This document shows positions 11,806-23,458 of a stretch of 64,000 nt of DNA, piece after piece. The notes under the pieces are model-generated. The model was given only the letters and a program-made list of their open reading frames with translations. It was not told the origin of the DNA and did not search any database. Every line of letters begins with the position of its first letter. Positions within the stretch are counted from its first letter, which is position 1. Origin of the DNA: Hydrangea macrophylla (lineage: Eukaryota; Streptophyta; Magnoliopsida; Cornales; Hydrangeaceae); contig CM066990.1 in NCBI GenBank assembly GCA_033977485.1, positions 14,698,001 through 14,762,000 of the forward strand, given 5' to 3'. Made by a program: the position numbers and the translations under genes.

Positions 11806-12542
11806 ATGGACCATCATGTTGAGACATACCCACCAATGGCCCACAGAGCTTTGGAGGAGAAAGTGAGCAAACTGCAAGTCATTGTTGAGCAACAAGATTC
11901 TAGGGTGAAGCAATTGGAGGTGGTCATGCTCGAGTTCATTCAATTATTGAAAGATCAAATGGGCCCCGATGAGGAAAAGATGGATCAGAGAATAATGGAT
12001 TGCTTAAAGAAGCACCAACAGGCATGTCTGAACCCACCTGTGCACCGAAGCCCATGTCCAAACCCAACCTATCACCAAAGTCCATACCTAAGCTCAACCA
12101 TTCACCAAAGCCCACATCCAGGCCCAATCCCAACTAACCAAAGAGCTATTCCAAGTCCACATCTCATCCCAAAAACCAACTCAAGCTCAAACTCGAATTC
12201 AAAATCAAACCAAGCCCGTAAACCGAGAATTTTCACCAACCTGGGCATGCCATTATCCATGGCCCTTGGTCACCTTGTCAAGAATGGTCACCTCAGTCCC
12301 CTGGACCCAAAGCCACTACCAGATCCCTTACCTCGCAAATGTGACCTGTCTTTGTACTGTGCCTACCACCAGACCCCTGGCCATACAACTAACTATTGCA
12401 TGAAACTTCGCCATGATATTCAAGATCTCATTGAGCGTAAAATCATCACTCCTTTGCTGAACCCACCAAGTGGCATCTGGTATGACATACAATCTTTTCA
12501 ATCACAGCCATCGCTGAATACTCTCAAGGGATTCGTTGCCTC
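11806..12542 (+). pseudogene. reduced gag-like protein of element B, N-terminal part
   Basis: The ORF opens with a predicted coiled coil (ALEEKVSKLQVIVEQQ..VKQLEVVMLEF, residues ~14-48). A Pro/Ser/His-rich linker with repeated HQSP units follows. The C-terminal part (FTNLGMPLSMALGHLVKNGH, then YCAYHQTPGHTTNYC with LRHDIQDLI) corresponds to the knuckle-containing end of gag in A. The central capsid-like region of A's gag (WYLTLEPGKTRNWEEVVKAF type) is missing. The ORF runs into a solo LTR and ends at a stop 22 bp inside it. Without the LTR it would continue in frame to 14433. It probably binds RNA or Gag. Confidence 0.75.
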
Positions 12543-14184
12543 TGCAAAGCGGGGGTATTTGTAAAATACAACCGCGCTAAAAGAAAGAATTGCATTAGTT
12601 TTGATCACAACTGCCCGTTTTATCTGCAATTTGCATTACAATGCTAGTTTTAGACAATATGATTAATCTATGATAAGTTGTATTGTTTTAGCCACTATTT
12701 GTGCAGGTGAATGCTGCTGTATAAAAGATTGAAAGATTTGATAAAAAGGAGATGCTTTGTTTCAAAGAAGGAAGATTGAAGAAGAATTGCAGAGTTCGAG
12801 CGATCGATATAGTTCGAGCGATCGAGGTTTCGATCGATCGAATGAAGTTAAAGCGATCGACAATTCAAGATGTTCGATCGATCGAGAAAGTTTCGATCGA
12901 TCGAAAGTCCCTTTTATCAGATTATACGCGCATGCAGCAGTTGCGGGTTTTTAACCCTAGCTCTTAGGTTTACTATATATCTTCATATTGTATACGTCCA
13001 AAAAAGGACGCCCAACTTTGTTTTATCAGTTTTAGATAGAGAAGAGAGAGTTTTACCTTGGTTTTTGTAGGTTTCATTGAAGATTTATTATTGTGAACCA
13101 GATTTCTTTAGTTAATACAAGTTATCTTCATTCCAGGTTCTTGATCTATTGTTTATTTGTTTTCTGCACTTAGTTAATCGTAGTATACTTATTAATCTCG
13201 AGTAGTTTTATGTTAATTAGATTGTACTCACTAGTTTTATAGTTTTAATGCAAAACTTTCAAACAAACATCGTTTCAATGAACTTTTACGTTAAATATCA
13301 ATCTGTGGTACTCCAGACAATGTCTGAGTAGTCCTAGGGTTGGGAAATCGCGATGAAATCGTGATTTCAGGCCTCTGCCATGCAATATTTTTTTTTCCTG
13401 TGTTCGATCGATCGAAAGTATGTCGATCGATCGAGACAGTGACTTAGTCGAGCGATCGAGGAAATATCGATCGATCGAGAGATGAAGATATTCGATCGAT
13501 CGAAAGCGCGTCGATCGATCGAGGATTCTGATTCTTGAGAACACCCAAAACAGTATTCTAAGACTTTCTGTTTTAAGGATTTGTTATCAGATTGTCCCTA
13601 AATGCTCAGTTTGTCAAAACAGTCTTTAAACTTAAGGCCTTAAGGCATTTTCTTTCAATATATTTTGCAAACCACCCTCAATGCTAACACCATTGTAGGT
13701 GAGAGTCTTAACTATTGGATTAAACCGTCTTCATGTATTTCAAACTTAATTGTGATGATGTAGTCCCGGTCATGAAAGGGCTATTGATTCTATATCTTTA
13801 GAGAAGTACAGAATACTGTAGTAGGTGTACTCCTTTGAGCTTAATTGCAATTGCATGGTAGAAGGTTAGGTCACGGTGGATTCGCGTGATCCCAACACTT
13901 TCTTTTATTAAAAAGAACCGTTTCTTTTAGAATCTTGCTTAGTTAGTTAGTTGTTAGTTAAGTTAATTTAATTGTCTTTAATTCTAGTAGTTGTTAACTG
14001 TGGAACTTTGTGTTCTACACTTCATTTTAAATATTGATTTTTGTTTTCTCTTTAGAGTCTAATCTAGGTAGTTTAATTCAACACCTTCCCTGTGGGATCG
14101 ACCTGGACTTAATCCAGTTACTACTTGCACGTCTACCTACACTTGGGTATTGCACACAAGCGCACACAGAAAATATTCGTGTCA
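12543..14184 (+). repeat. solo LTR inserted in the gag-like ORF of B
   Basis: The 1642-bp insert starts TGCAAAGCGG and ends ATTCGTGTCA. It is flanked by GCCTC at 12538-12542 and 14185-14189. Removing it with one repeat restores an open frame (GFVAS then MSTQQPTG). A TATA-like ACTATATATC is at ~12973. The end carries CCTGTGGGATCGACC, a word seen near the 3' end of the other solo LTR in A (CTGTGGGTTCGACC). It holds two TCGATCGA clusters. The parent family is not identified. Confidence 0.85.
12795..13525. repeat. two TCGATCGA palindrome clusters in the solo LTR
   Basis: Cluster 1 (12795-12905) and cluster 2 (13402-13525) contain about six copies each of TTCGATCGATCGAA-like words, including GTTCGAGCGATCGA variants. 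They lie on either side of the TATA-like site. The same words occur in the copia LTR at 1885-2005. Confidence 0.85.
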
Positions 14185-14433
14185 GCCTCCATGAGTACGC
14201 AACAACCAACTGGCCCCAACCTAATCAACAGAATCGAAAAAGGCATTGACAATACTCGGTATGAGTCAAAAAAGGGTCATTCGACTGAAAAATGGTCCAT
14301 AAGGGCGGATGATGTTCCCACAAAGATACAGAAGGGAAATGATGAACCCGAGGACGATGCTAGTGAAGTGATAGTGTTCGGAACTGCTGCTGCTAAAGCA
14401 AATGTGGATGCTCTTGGAAATCTAGTCAATTGA
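14185..14433 (+). pseudogene. C-terminal tail of the gag-like ORF of B
   Basis: After the solo LTR the frame continues from GCC TCC ATG through MSTQQPTGPNLINRIEKG to a stop (LGNLVN). The acidic tail (EPEDDASEVIVFG) has no domain I recognise. It is in frame with 11806-12542 once the insert and one target copy are removed. Confidence 0.7.
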
Positions 14434-15660
14434 AAATCATCTGTGACACTCCAATTGGGACCAAGTCAAGTCTGGTAGTCGAGTTATGTTAGGTTGGAGT
14501 CAAATGTTAAGTCCAGTTGAGTCTTCTGGTCAGTCTGTTATCAAGTCTATTTGCAAGTCTTTGTCGAGTTTATCGAGTCGAGTGATGTAATCCTCCTTCC
14601 CTACTAGTTGAATAAAATCTCATTTTTCTTGATTCAGTGTGCTGAGTCGTGAATGTATGGATCATTAAGACCAAAAGAAAAAAAGAGGAGAAGAAAAAGT
14701 CACCTTTTCAAATGATCATGGAAAGTACTTTGTTAATAAATCTTTGCATTGAAAAGGATCCCCAAGTGATCAAAGCAAATTTTGTGCCAAAACCATGGAG
14801 AAGTAGAGAATTGATTAGCTTTAATTTAAGAATTTAAAGATGCTCTTGCTCAATCTTGAAAAGATGAACTTGGAACTTGAAGCTTGCTCACCATCCCCTT
14901 CTCTCAAATACCAAGCCTAAAAGATGAGCCCAACCAGTCTAAAGCCATAAACTGGGTCCTTGATGGTAGCCGGACATTTTAATGAACTTCTTATTCCAAA
15001 AAAGAAAAGAAAAAGAAAAAGAGCTCGCTAGGATGAAAACCCGGAAGGGCGCCTAGGCAAAAGTTAGAGCACAAAAAAAGAAAAAAAAAAGAAAAAAAAA
15101 AGAAAAAAGAAAGAAAGAGCTCGCTAGGATGAAAACCCGGAAGGGCGCCTAGGCAAAAGTTAGAGCAAAAATAAGATACGTGTTGATCTCAAAAATCCTA
15201 ATCCTAGCCAGTCAAAATCATGGAAAGAATAAGAGATAGTAAGGTAGAGAAAAGAAAGGAAAGAGAAAAGAAAAGGCAGAGAATAGATGAGATTGAGAAT
15301 TCTTTAGCACTTCAAAGTAGATCATTGGCACATGAACTATCTCAAGGCTTTGTGTTGTTCTTAACAAAGAAAAGAGATTAGAAATGAAAAGAGGGACTTA
15401 TCAGCTTAAAAAAAGACTCAAACACTAAGTGAGCCTAAAACAATGCAGAGATATCTTTGAAAAAAAGAAACAAATAAAGATTCGAAGGACTGATATTACT
15501 TTGTGAATAGGATGGAGTATGAATAAAACATGATGAGAATTGTAAAAGATTAACTGGCTGGCGAAAAGGTTAAAGAATCAACCATCAAATAAAAGAGAAG
15601 AAAAGAAAAGAAAAGAGGAAAGAAAAAAAGAATAAAGGAAGAAGTAGTTCATCATGCTAT
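14434..15660 (+). other. non-coding interior of B with pol-deletion relic
   Basis: At ~14713-14837 the frame reads IMESTLLINL..., matching the stretch in A (IMESTLIINL, ~40613) just upstream of RT; the frame then ends (ELISFNLRI). The RT, RNase H and integrase coding of A, about 3 kb, is absent here. The rest is purine-rich filler: a GAGCTCGCTAGGATGAAAAC unit of ~50 bp occurs twice (15021-15074 and 15117-15166), separated by A/G tracts, and another GAAAAG-type tract lies at 15590-15640. Confidence 0.65.
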
Positions 15661-15766
15661 ACAAGGGCTACCACAAGTGACATGCACTCCCTAGACCCAA
15701 ATGGCAACATGGCTCGAAAAGTCCACCAATTCTTGAAGCCTAATTCTTTCAAGACCTCCAGAGGTG

Positions 15767-16130
15767 ATGAACTACGTTTTGACCTGATTCCCACTTGGGG
15801 ATACGTAGGCAACCTGCTCGGTTCGGTCATCACCCCATCATCTCATGCTATCCTTCTTTCAGGCCTTGGCCGAACTACTTTGGACCTGATTCTCGCTCGG
15901 GGATAAGTAGGCGAACCTCCTAAGGTTCTCGGTCCATAGCCATCCCTAAACTGCAAGCAGCACCCTTTGGCGCCTTTGGTTTCATTCCTTCAGACTAGGG
16001 GCAAACTTACGTCTGCCTGAAGCCACATATATATCGCCAAACCAGGGGCAAACTTCCTTTACTAAAAATCCCTTTTATCATAGAAGCAAACCTCTAAGTT
16101 TCTTTCAAACTAGGGGCAAACTTTGTTTGC
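15767..16130 (+). other. structured 3' UTR block of B (GATACGTAGGC motifs and GGGGCAAAC hairpins)
   Basis: Two copies of GAACTAC...CTGATTCYC-N4-GGGGATAMGTAGGC occur at 15767-15826 and 15868-15915. Three GGGGCAAAC units follow (~16000, 16046, 16112); two pair with a nearby GTTTGCC or GTCTGCC. A fourth unit is at ~16586. The same block with the same order follows the pol gene of A and the 3' UTR start of D. Confidence 0.7.
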
Positions 16131-16689
16131 CAAAATCCCTCTGTACCAGATGTAAGTTCTCAAGTAATTGAGTTTGTTTTGAAAAGGTTAAAATAGAATG
16201 CCTTTCATTCTATAAGTTAAAGCACTAATTTGAAGCACATTCTAGATGGACAAAGAATTCGCTAAATCGAAAAGAAGAAGTGTAGATTTATCAGCAAAGC
16301 ACTAGCATTTGTGAAATGATGAATAAATGAAGGGTGAGATGATACATTATTCACAATGAAAGCACATTGATTCATAATGAATGAAGAGTTTGAGTCAGTC
16401 ATTTTGAGTAACTAGCTTTGTCAGGTCTGTCCTCCTTTGATGAGTCAATAAATGGTCTCAAATGTGTGGGTTTAAGATGATGAATAAAGATTTGAAAAGT
16501 CTTCATGAGCATCCCAAGAGCAGTACAAGCAGAGGTTTCGAACACTATCACAGCATAAAGTGGCGATATAAGAAGAGTTCAAAACTAGGGGCAAAGGTGA
16601 CTTCCCTCTTTTGACTGAATCGATGTGTTTCTTCCAAAAGCCCGCAAATGCAGAAAATCATTCTTTATATCAGATTTGTTCAAATTCTT

Positions 16690-16960
16690 TGAGTCTTGCT
16701 TAGAAAATAAATTGAATTGAGTCTGATTGACTCCTAGTAAATGGGATTCAAACTTAATTCAAGTCGAAATGACTTCGGATTTGGTAAAACTGAATTTGTT
16801 TGAGTCTGACTGACTCCTGATATGAAAAGTGAAACAAATGGAGTCTGATTAACTCCTGATTTTGAAAAAGTTAAATTGATTTGAGTCTGATTGACTCCCA
16901 ACTTAAGAAATTGAACTGAACTGAACTGATTTGAGTCCGATTGACTCTCGATTTTTTTTT
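16690..16960. repeat. degenerate repeats with GAGTC-N5-GACTC
   Basis: GAGTCTGATTGACTCC recurs at roughly 60-bp steps (near 16718, 16803, 16838, 16883, 16931), each an inverted repeat with a 5-nt spacer. Related units occur in A at 51490-52150 and in the 44-bp minisatellite at 49697-50395. Confidence 0.75.
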
Positions 16961-17154
16961 AAAAAAAAAAAAAAATTTGCAACATAAGTTTTTGTGAGGT
17001 TGTTGATCTCTGCTGTTGCAACATAAGTCCCTAAAAGGGCTGTTGATTATCGCTTTATAAGTCCTTGAAAGGTTGTTGACCATCGTTCTTGCTTGTAAGT
17101 CTCTGAGTGGCTATTGACCAATATCTTACCATGTTGTTTAGTGCTTCTCTAAAG

Positions 17155-17480
17155 CATTAGTCCTCAATGGCAGCTTCTCTTCACCTTGCATTAGTCCTCA
17201 ATGGCAACCTTGCATTAGTCCTCAATGGCAGCATTATTGGTGTTAGGCCTCAATGGTAGCATCATTTGTGTTAGGCCTCAATGGCAACCCTCATTAGTCC
17301 TCAATGGAAATTTATGTTAGTACTCGAAGGCAATCCCCGTCAACCCTCATTAGACCTCAATGGCAACATCATTTGCGTAAGTACTCAATGGCAATCTCTT
17401 TTAAGCCTCAATGGCAATCCTTGTCACTCATCAATGGCAATCTTTTTGAACTTGCGTTAGTCCTCGATGGCAGCATCTGT
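17155..17480. repeat. irregular repeats of CATTAGTCCTCAATGGCA
   Basis: About 15 copies of TTAGTCCTCAATGGCAGC and variants (GGCCTCAATGGTAGC, TACTCAATGGCAATC) fill ~320 bp directly before the main satellite. The minus strand is non-coding too. Confidence 0.8.
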
Positions 17481-17489
17481 TTGGTCGAT

Positions 17490-18665
17490 CTTTATCGGAG
17501 TATAAGGCGCGTAGCGGATCTCAGTCGATCAGATGATTTTTGAAAGACATCGGAGTATAAGGCGCGTAGCGCATCTCAGTCTTTCAGCGTGGTTCCTGAT
17601 TTGACACCAGAGTATAAGGCGCGTAGCGCATCTCAGTCGATCAGATGATTTTTGGAAGACACCGGGGTATAAGGCGCGTAGCGCATCTCAGTCTTTCAGC
17701 GTGGTTCCTGATTTGACACCGGAGTATAAGGCGCGTAGCGCATCTCAGTCGATCAGATAATTTTTGAAAGACATCGGAGTATAAGCCGTGTAGCGGATCT
17801 CAGTCTTTCAGCGTGGTTCCTGATTTGACACCGGAGTATAAGGCGCGTAGCGCATCTCAGTCGATCAGATGATTCTTGGAAGACACCCGATTATAAGGCG
17901 CGTAGCGCATCTTAGTCTTTCAGCGTAGTTCCTGACTTGACACCAGAGTATAAGGCGCGTAGCGTATCTCAGTCGATCAGATGATTTTTGGAACACACCG
18001 GGGTATAAGGCGCGTAGCGCATCTCAGTCTTTCAGCGTGGTTCCTGATTTGACACCAGAGTATAAGGCGCGTAGCGCATCTCAGTCGATCAGATGATTTT
18101 TGGAAGACACCAGGGTATAAGGCGCGTAGCGCATCTCAGTCTTTCAGTGTGGTTCCTGATTTGACACCAGAGAATAAGGCGCGTAGCGCATCTCAGTCGA
18201 TCAGATGATTTTTGGAAGACACCGGGGTATAAGGCGCGTAGCGCATCTCAGTCTTTCAGTGTGGTTCCTGATTTGACACCAGAGTATAAGGCGCGTAGCG
18301 CATCCCAGTCGATCAGATGATTTTTGGAAGACACCGGGGTATAAGGCGCGTAGTGCATCTCAGTCTTTCAGCGTGGTTCCTGATTTGACACCGGAGTATA
18401 AGGCGCGTAGCGCATCTCAGTCGATCAGATAATTTTTTAAAGACATCGGAGTATAAGGCGCGTAGCGCATCTCAGTCTTTCAGCGTGGTTCCTGATTTGA
18501 CACCGGAGTGTAAGGCGCGTAGCGCATCTCAGTCGATTAGATGATTCTTGGAAGACACCCGATTATAAGGCGCGAAGCGCACCTCAATCTTTCAGAAAGC
18601 GTGGTTTCTAATTTGACACCAAGGTATAAGGCGCGTAGCGCATCCTAGACGATTAGATGACTCTT
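17490..18665. repeat. satellite array, 112-bp higher-order unit (55 + 57 bp)
   Basis: Two related monomers alternate. Both contain GTATAAGGCGCGTAGCGCATCT. One continues CAGTCGATCAGATGATTTTT, the other CAGTCTTTCAGCGTGGTTCC. Starts of TCGATCAGATGA are 112 bp apart (17525, 17637, 17749). About ten units are present, with the last two degenerate. It lies in the 3' UTR of B, where Tat elements typically carry private satellites. An 82-bp array in A uses the same word set. Confidence 0.9.
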
Positions 18666-18879
18666 GAAGAATGTCAGAGAATTAAACATAGTAAGCGCAT
18701 CTATGACGGTCATGACTCTCCCAGAATGGAATGACATCATGAGTAGAATGGCATAGGTTGCTTTTTGGTACTAAGAAAGAACAATATGTCGCATAGGCAT
18801 TATATGGAGCACGAAATTGCTTGAGCATGTGCATCACAATAAGATAGGTGCATTCATCCGTATGACTATTTGCGTTTGT

Positions 18880-18965
18880 GTATGTTGGCTCCTACCGGAA
18901 CTACGTCTTGGTCTGATTCCTGAATGGATACGTAGGCAGCTCATCACCGAGCACGACCAGCATGA
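18880..18965 (+). other. third GATACGTAGGC motif of B, before the PPT
   Basis: GGAACTACGTCTTGGTCTGA, then TTCC-TGAAT-GGATACGTAGGCAGC, then a CTC/GAG hairpin and GCACGACCAGCA. Matching copies are at 53545-53615 in A and 3205-3258 (minus) in D. Confidence 0.65.
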
Positions 18966-19097
18966 ACCATTGCCGCACACATGTTCTCTTTTGCAACGCA
19001 TTTTGTTTTTACCTAAATTCGACGGTCTGCTCAAAGGCTTGTCTTCACACAGGCTTCAACATTCACTTGTGGCACGCGTTGCTCCACAAGCTCTGCC

Positions 19098-19111
19098 GAA
19101 GAGGGGCAAAC
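19098..19111 (+). other. polypurine tract of element B
   Basis: GAAGAGGGGCAAAC directly precedes the 3' LTR. It matches AAAGAGGGGCAAAC before the LTR at 53763. Confidence 0.85.
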
Positions 19112-21922
19112 TGTAGACACCCCAATTTTGACCTAACGTTGAATTTAGGAGAGTGTCACCTCCAAGTCCGATGATGATAAGGACCGAAAGATTTGAAGTA
19201 TTCCAAGCTCTTCAAAAAGTCTCCAAAACGCGATAAAATTTCACAGAAAGGAGAAAATACCAGGTATTTAGGGGAATTCGGATATAAAACACAATTTTCG
19301 AAAAAGATCTTCAAAAATAATTTGCTTTTAAAAGAAGGAAGACCTAAAGAGGGAATCTTAGCTAAAAACGGCACACGGCAGACTGCCGCGGCACTCACTA
19401 AGTGCCGCACGGCAGTCAGGGAGTGCCGGTCCGGCATTCACCAAGTGCCGCCAACATTTTTTGACTGCCGTTCTCTTTTAAAGTCTGTATTTTGCAGTGC
19501 AATACGTATGCGTATGCGAATAAGAACAAAAAACTGATAAAGTAAGACTGACAAAAATGCGGCAATCCATTAATTTCCGCGGCATTTGATGAATGCCGCG
19601 CGGCAGTCGCGTAGTGCCGCGATGGCAGTCATGAACTGCCGCGGCGGCATTCACGGATTGCCGCGAAAGTTTCTGGACTGCCGCGCTGGGCAGCAGTCTG
19701 CCAAATGAGGGATTTACACCTGTCTTTTACTCCGAATTTACTGAAATTACCTAGGTATTTTTGTCTATATAAGAAGAGGTATCTTCATTGAAAAGGAGAG
19801 ACAAAAAAAAAAGAAGGGGAAACACAAAAAAGACTACCATTACACCAACATTTTTGGAGAGAAAAAAAAAGAGAGTTTGGAGAGTTTGAAGAAGAGTTTG
19901 GAAGATCTTCAAAGGAGAGAAACTTTGAGGATAGTTTGGAGGTGACCCTCTAATCTTAGTTGTGTTTTCTTTCTTTTGAGCTTCTAATTTACAAGTCATT
20001 TAGTTTTTCTTGATTAAGTTTTAGAGTTTGTTAAGTAAACTTGGAAGTCCTTACTTCCTAGTTCTTTGATCCTTCTTCTATTTTTCTTGTTTATGTTCTT
20101 CTTTTGAGATTCTTGGAGATCTTCAATATCTCCTTTGAATGCTCTTGAGTTTGATGTTTTGAATCTCATGTAAGCTTATACTTCACATGGGAGTCAAAGT
20201 TTGATCATCACTTTTTATAAATAAATAGATGGATCCAAGTCCATGCTTATGACTTGAGTCCTCTAGCTTGATGTTTCATGGAATCCCTTCTATATTCCTT
20301 TGAGACCCATGAGTATTAACCATATCTTCATCGCCAATGACCATCAAATGGTAGGAGAAGTGATTTGGTTTAAACCCAACTTCATGGTTTAATAGTTGGA
20401 GTTACCAAATAAAAGTTGAACTTGACAAATGAAAACAGTGAGTTCACAAACTGTTTTTGATCAAAGATTTTTAGTTCAAAATCTAACCGTTGAAATCAAG
20501 TGAAACCAACGGGAAAGTGTCAATAACACAGTAATCTACCACTGTAATTTTTGTTTAAAGGTGGTTTTATGTTTAGAAGGGTTTGATCATGGGTTTTGTG
20601 AGTCAACCACAATCTGTCCAGAGTTTCAGAATAGTTTCAGAACAGCAAGTCCATTTTGAAATTCATAAATCAGAAGTCTAATGGAGTTTTTGGGGTCTCT
20701 AATAATTTTTTCTGGGTACCTTAATGTGTTAGGAAGATCCCCTAAAAAGATCCAAGTGTTTCTCATCTTTTTGCTAGTTTTAAAAAATCAAACAATATCT
20801 CTGGACAGAGAGTTGTACATCTCTGAGTGACGTCTGGTTCTTGTCCTTTTTCCGGAGATCTAACCGTTGAAACCTTGATTGTCTTTTTGATTTGGAAACT
20901 AGACTGACAGAGGCATCTTGTGTCCAAAATTTACCGACATCAAACCATGGGAGACGTGCGTTTTCTTTTCTTAAAGTTCTGGTCTGCTCTCTGCAATTTT
21001 CAGAATTTCATGACACATTTGACCAACTTTGTAAATAATGGCCCAAATGATTCTCTTATGACTTAGGGCTTAAACCATATCTTAATAATGATTAATTAGA
21101 CTTAAATATCAAAGCTAAATGATTCAAATCAATGAATAAATTCATAGTTAATAGCCTACTCTTGTTCATATTCATGAATTCATGTACATTAATGCTTATA
21201 ATTAGAATTAGTAATTGGATAAAGTTGGATTTCATTGCTCGCCAGATATAAGCTAGAGAATTAGGATTGATTGTTTGATATCATATTATTATGTGAAGCA
21301 CGTGGACTAATCTTTTGTTTTGTAGCGCTATTAAGGTATGATTTCTAGAACTCCTCTTTAGTTTATCTTAATTTCTTGATTTTATTGATTTTTCGACTTA
21401 ATGCGCGACACCTTAGAATTATGTTTTGCCTTATGTGTATATGTGATTAGAGACTCTTTTTTAGGATTTTCTTTTGTTCGCATGCATTGCACGTTTACTA
21501 TCGCTGCTGGATCCCGGGTAAGTTCACTTGTTCTCTATTGCATATCATATCGCTTGCTACCTGAATTATGTGGCTTTTGAATGGTATTTTGTCAATTGCA
21601 ATTTTACACCCTTTGGACATGCTTTTGTGATGTATATGTATATATGTATTAGTTGAGGGCATGCTTAGATTAATAAATTTGATTAAAAGGATGTTGAGTA
21701 GAGGCCTATCGCAAGATAGGATGAGAGAGGGTGTTTTAGTCCGACGGGATCCTTCCTCTCTCATTCCATAATCCCCGGACCTAGTTAATCTCTGGTTTCT
21801 AAAAGATTAGTTTGCTTTTAAAATGGTTTCTTAATTCTCCTTTTAAAAAAATTAAGTGGCGACTCATTTGTTTTTGAATTTGATTTTGAAAAGCTGTGGG
21901 TAAGAAAATTGCGATATCCACA
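19112..21922 (+). repeat. 3' LTR of element B
   Basis: It spans 2811 bp and is nearly identical to 7616-10437 apart from point changes and two short indels near the U3/R boundary. It ends TATCCACA, followed by the target copy TCTGC. LTR divergence looks like a few percent by eye, so the insertion is fairly young and postdates decay of the copia host. Confidence 0.95.
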
Positions 21923-23458
21923 TCTGCTAAGAAGTTTCTTAACCACTCAGCCTCGGTACCAGCCTTTTTAAGAGCCACAAACTCCGATTCCATCATTGAC
22001 TTAGCTGTGCAAGTTTTGCTTGGACGACTTCCAAGAAACTGCACCTCCACTAAGTGTAAAGATAAACCCACTAGTTGATTTTGTCTCATCTGAATCTGAA
22101 ATCCAGTTAGCATCGCTATATCCTTCTAAAACTACAGGCAAACCAAAATATATTAATCCATAATTATTTGTCCCTTTCAAATATTTAAGTAATCTGTTTA
22201 AAGTTGTCCAATGCTCTCTATTTGGACTTTGAGTATAGCGACTTAACCTACTAATAGCATAAGTAATGTCAGGACGAGTACAATTCATCAAGTACATTAA
22301 ACTACCACTGGCTTGTGCGTACTCGTTCTGTGAAACACTAGCTTCTTCATTCTTCTTTAATTTAGAATTAGCATCATATGGAGTAGAAACAGATTTATAA
22401 TCAAAATGATCAAATTTATTTAAAATTTTATCCACACAATGCTCTTGTGAGAGCATAATCCCTTTATTGGATTTTTTGACTTTTAATGCCAAGTATAAAA
22501 TCTTCCTCACCAATATCTTCCATATCAAAGGTAGAAGAAAGAAACATTTTAGTTTCAATCACAACATCTAAACAAGTACCCATAATAAGTATGTCATCAA
22601 CATATAGGCAGATAATAACACCAACATAGCCATCAAATTTACTATAAACACATTTATCTGCCTCATTGATCAAAAAACTATTAGATAATAAAACTTTATC
22701 AAAATTTTCATTCCATTGTTTTGGTGCTTGTTTAAGACCATACAAAGATTTCACAAGTTTACAAACTTTATGTTCATTACCAATAACAACATATCCTTCC
22801 GGTTGATCCATATAAATTTCTTCATTCAAATCACCATTTAGAAAAGCTGTCTTAACATCCATTTGATGAATAACTAAGTTATGAATAACAGCCAAAGCGA
22901 TTAAAATTCAAATAGAAGAAATTCGAGTTACTGGAGCAAAAGTATCAAAAAAATCAATATCTTTCTTTTGTAAATATCCTTTAGCTACCAATCTAGCTTT
23001 ATACTTATCAATGGACCCATTTGGTTTAAGCTTCTTTTTTAAAAATCCATTTACATCCAATAGCTTTAGAAGCAGGAGGTAGGTCCACTAACTCCCAAGT
23101 ATGATTAGATAAAATAGACTCTAATTCATTGTTAATAGCTTCCTTCCAAAATGTTGAATCATGAGAAGTAATAACTTGTGTGTAAGTAAGAGAATCATCC
23201 TCAACAAGAAAAGTATAAAAATCATCTCCTAGATTTGTTTCTTTTTCAGCCCTTTTACTCCTTCTCAATTCAATTTCAACATTCTCATTATCAATTGACT
23301 TATCCAAAGAAGCAATTTCAGATACATGAGCAGTCTTATCTACACGAGTTTTTAAAGGGAAAACTGCTCAAAAAAGTCTGCATTCTTAGATTCAACAATT
23401 GTATTAGGATCCATAATATCACTTTTAACAACTAAGAATCTATAAGCAGCACTATTGG
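21923..23458 (-). pseudogene. Ty1/copia pol: integrase end, RT and RNase H (right part of split gene)
   Basis: Minus strand: the integrase C-terminus (YRFLVVKSDIMDPNTIVESKNADFFEQ, ~23353-23450), then RT from FWKEAINNELESI and WIFKKEA through QMDVKTAFLNGDL, LYGLKQAPKQW and the catalytic YVDD (~22600), then RNase H ([58 protein letters not shown]). Frameshifts near 22900, 22480 and 22010 kill it. It stops abruptly at ~23458, so gag and most of integrase are lost. At 21923 the reading continues at 7615 across element B. Confidence 0.93.

Larger units (their letters stand above)
7616..21922 (+). mobile_element. Tat-type Ty3/gypsy element B, non-autonomous, complete
   Basis: The 14.3-kb insertion has two LTRs starting TGTAGACACC and ending TATCCACA, a primer site 3 nt inside the 5' LTR, a polypurine tract before the 3' LTR, and TCTGC duplicated at 7611-7615 and 21923-21927. 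The interior encodes only a small gag-like protein. RT, RNase H and integrase are missing, with a short relic of the region just upstream of RT left at ~14713-14837. It therefore depends on proteins from a relative such as element A, whose R-U5, PBS and 3' UTR motifs it shares. It is nested in a copia pol gene and itself hosts a solo LTR. Confidence 0.93.

Noticed and set aside
17490..18665. CRISPR-like array of regular repeats
   Set aside because: Units are head-to-tail with no unique spacers, in plant retrotransposon 3' UTR; it is a satellite.
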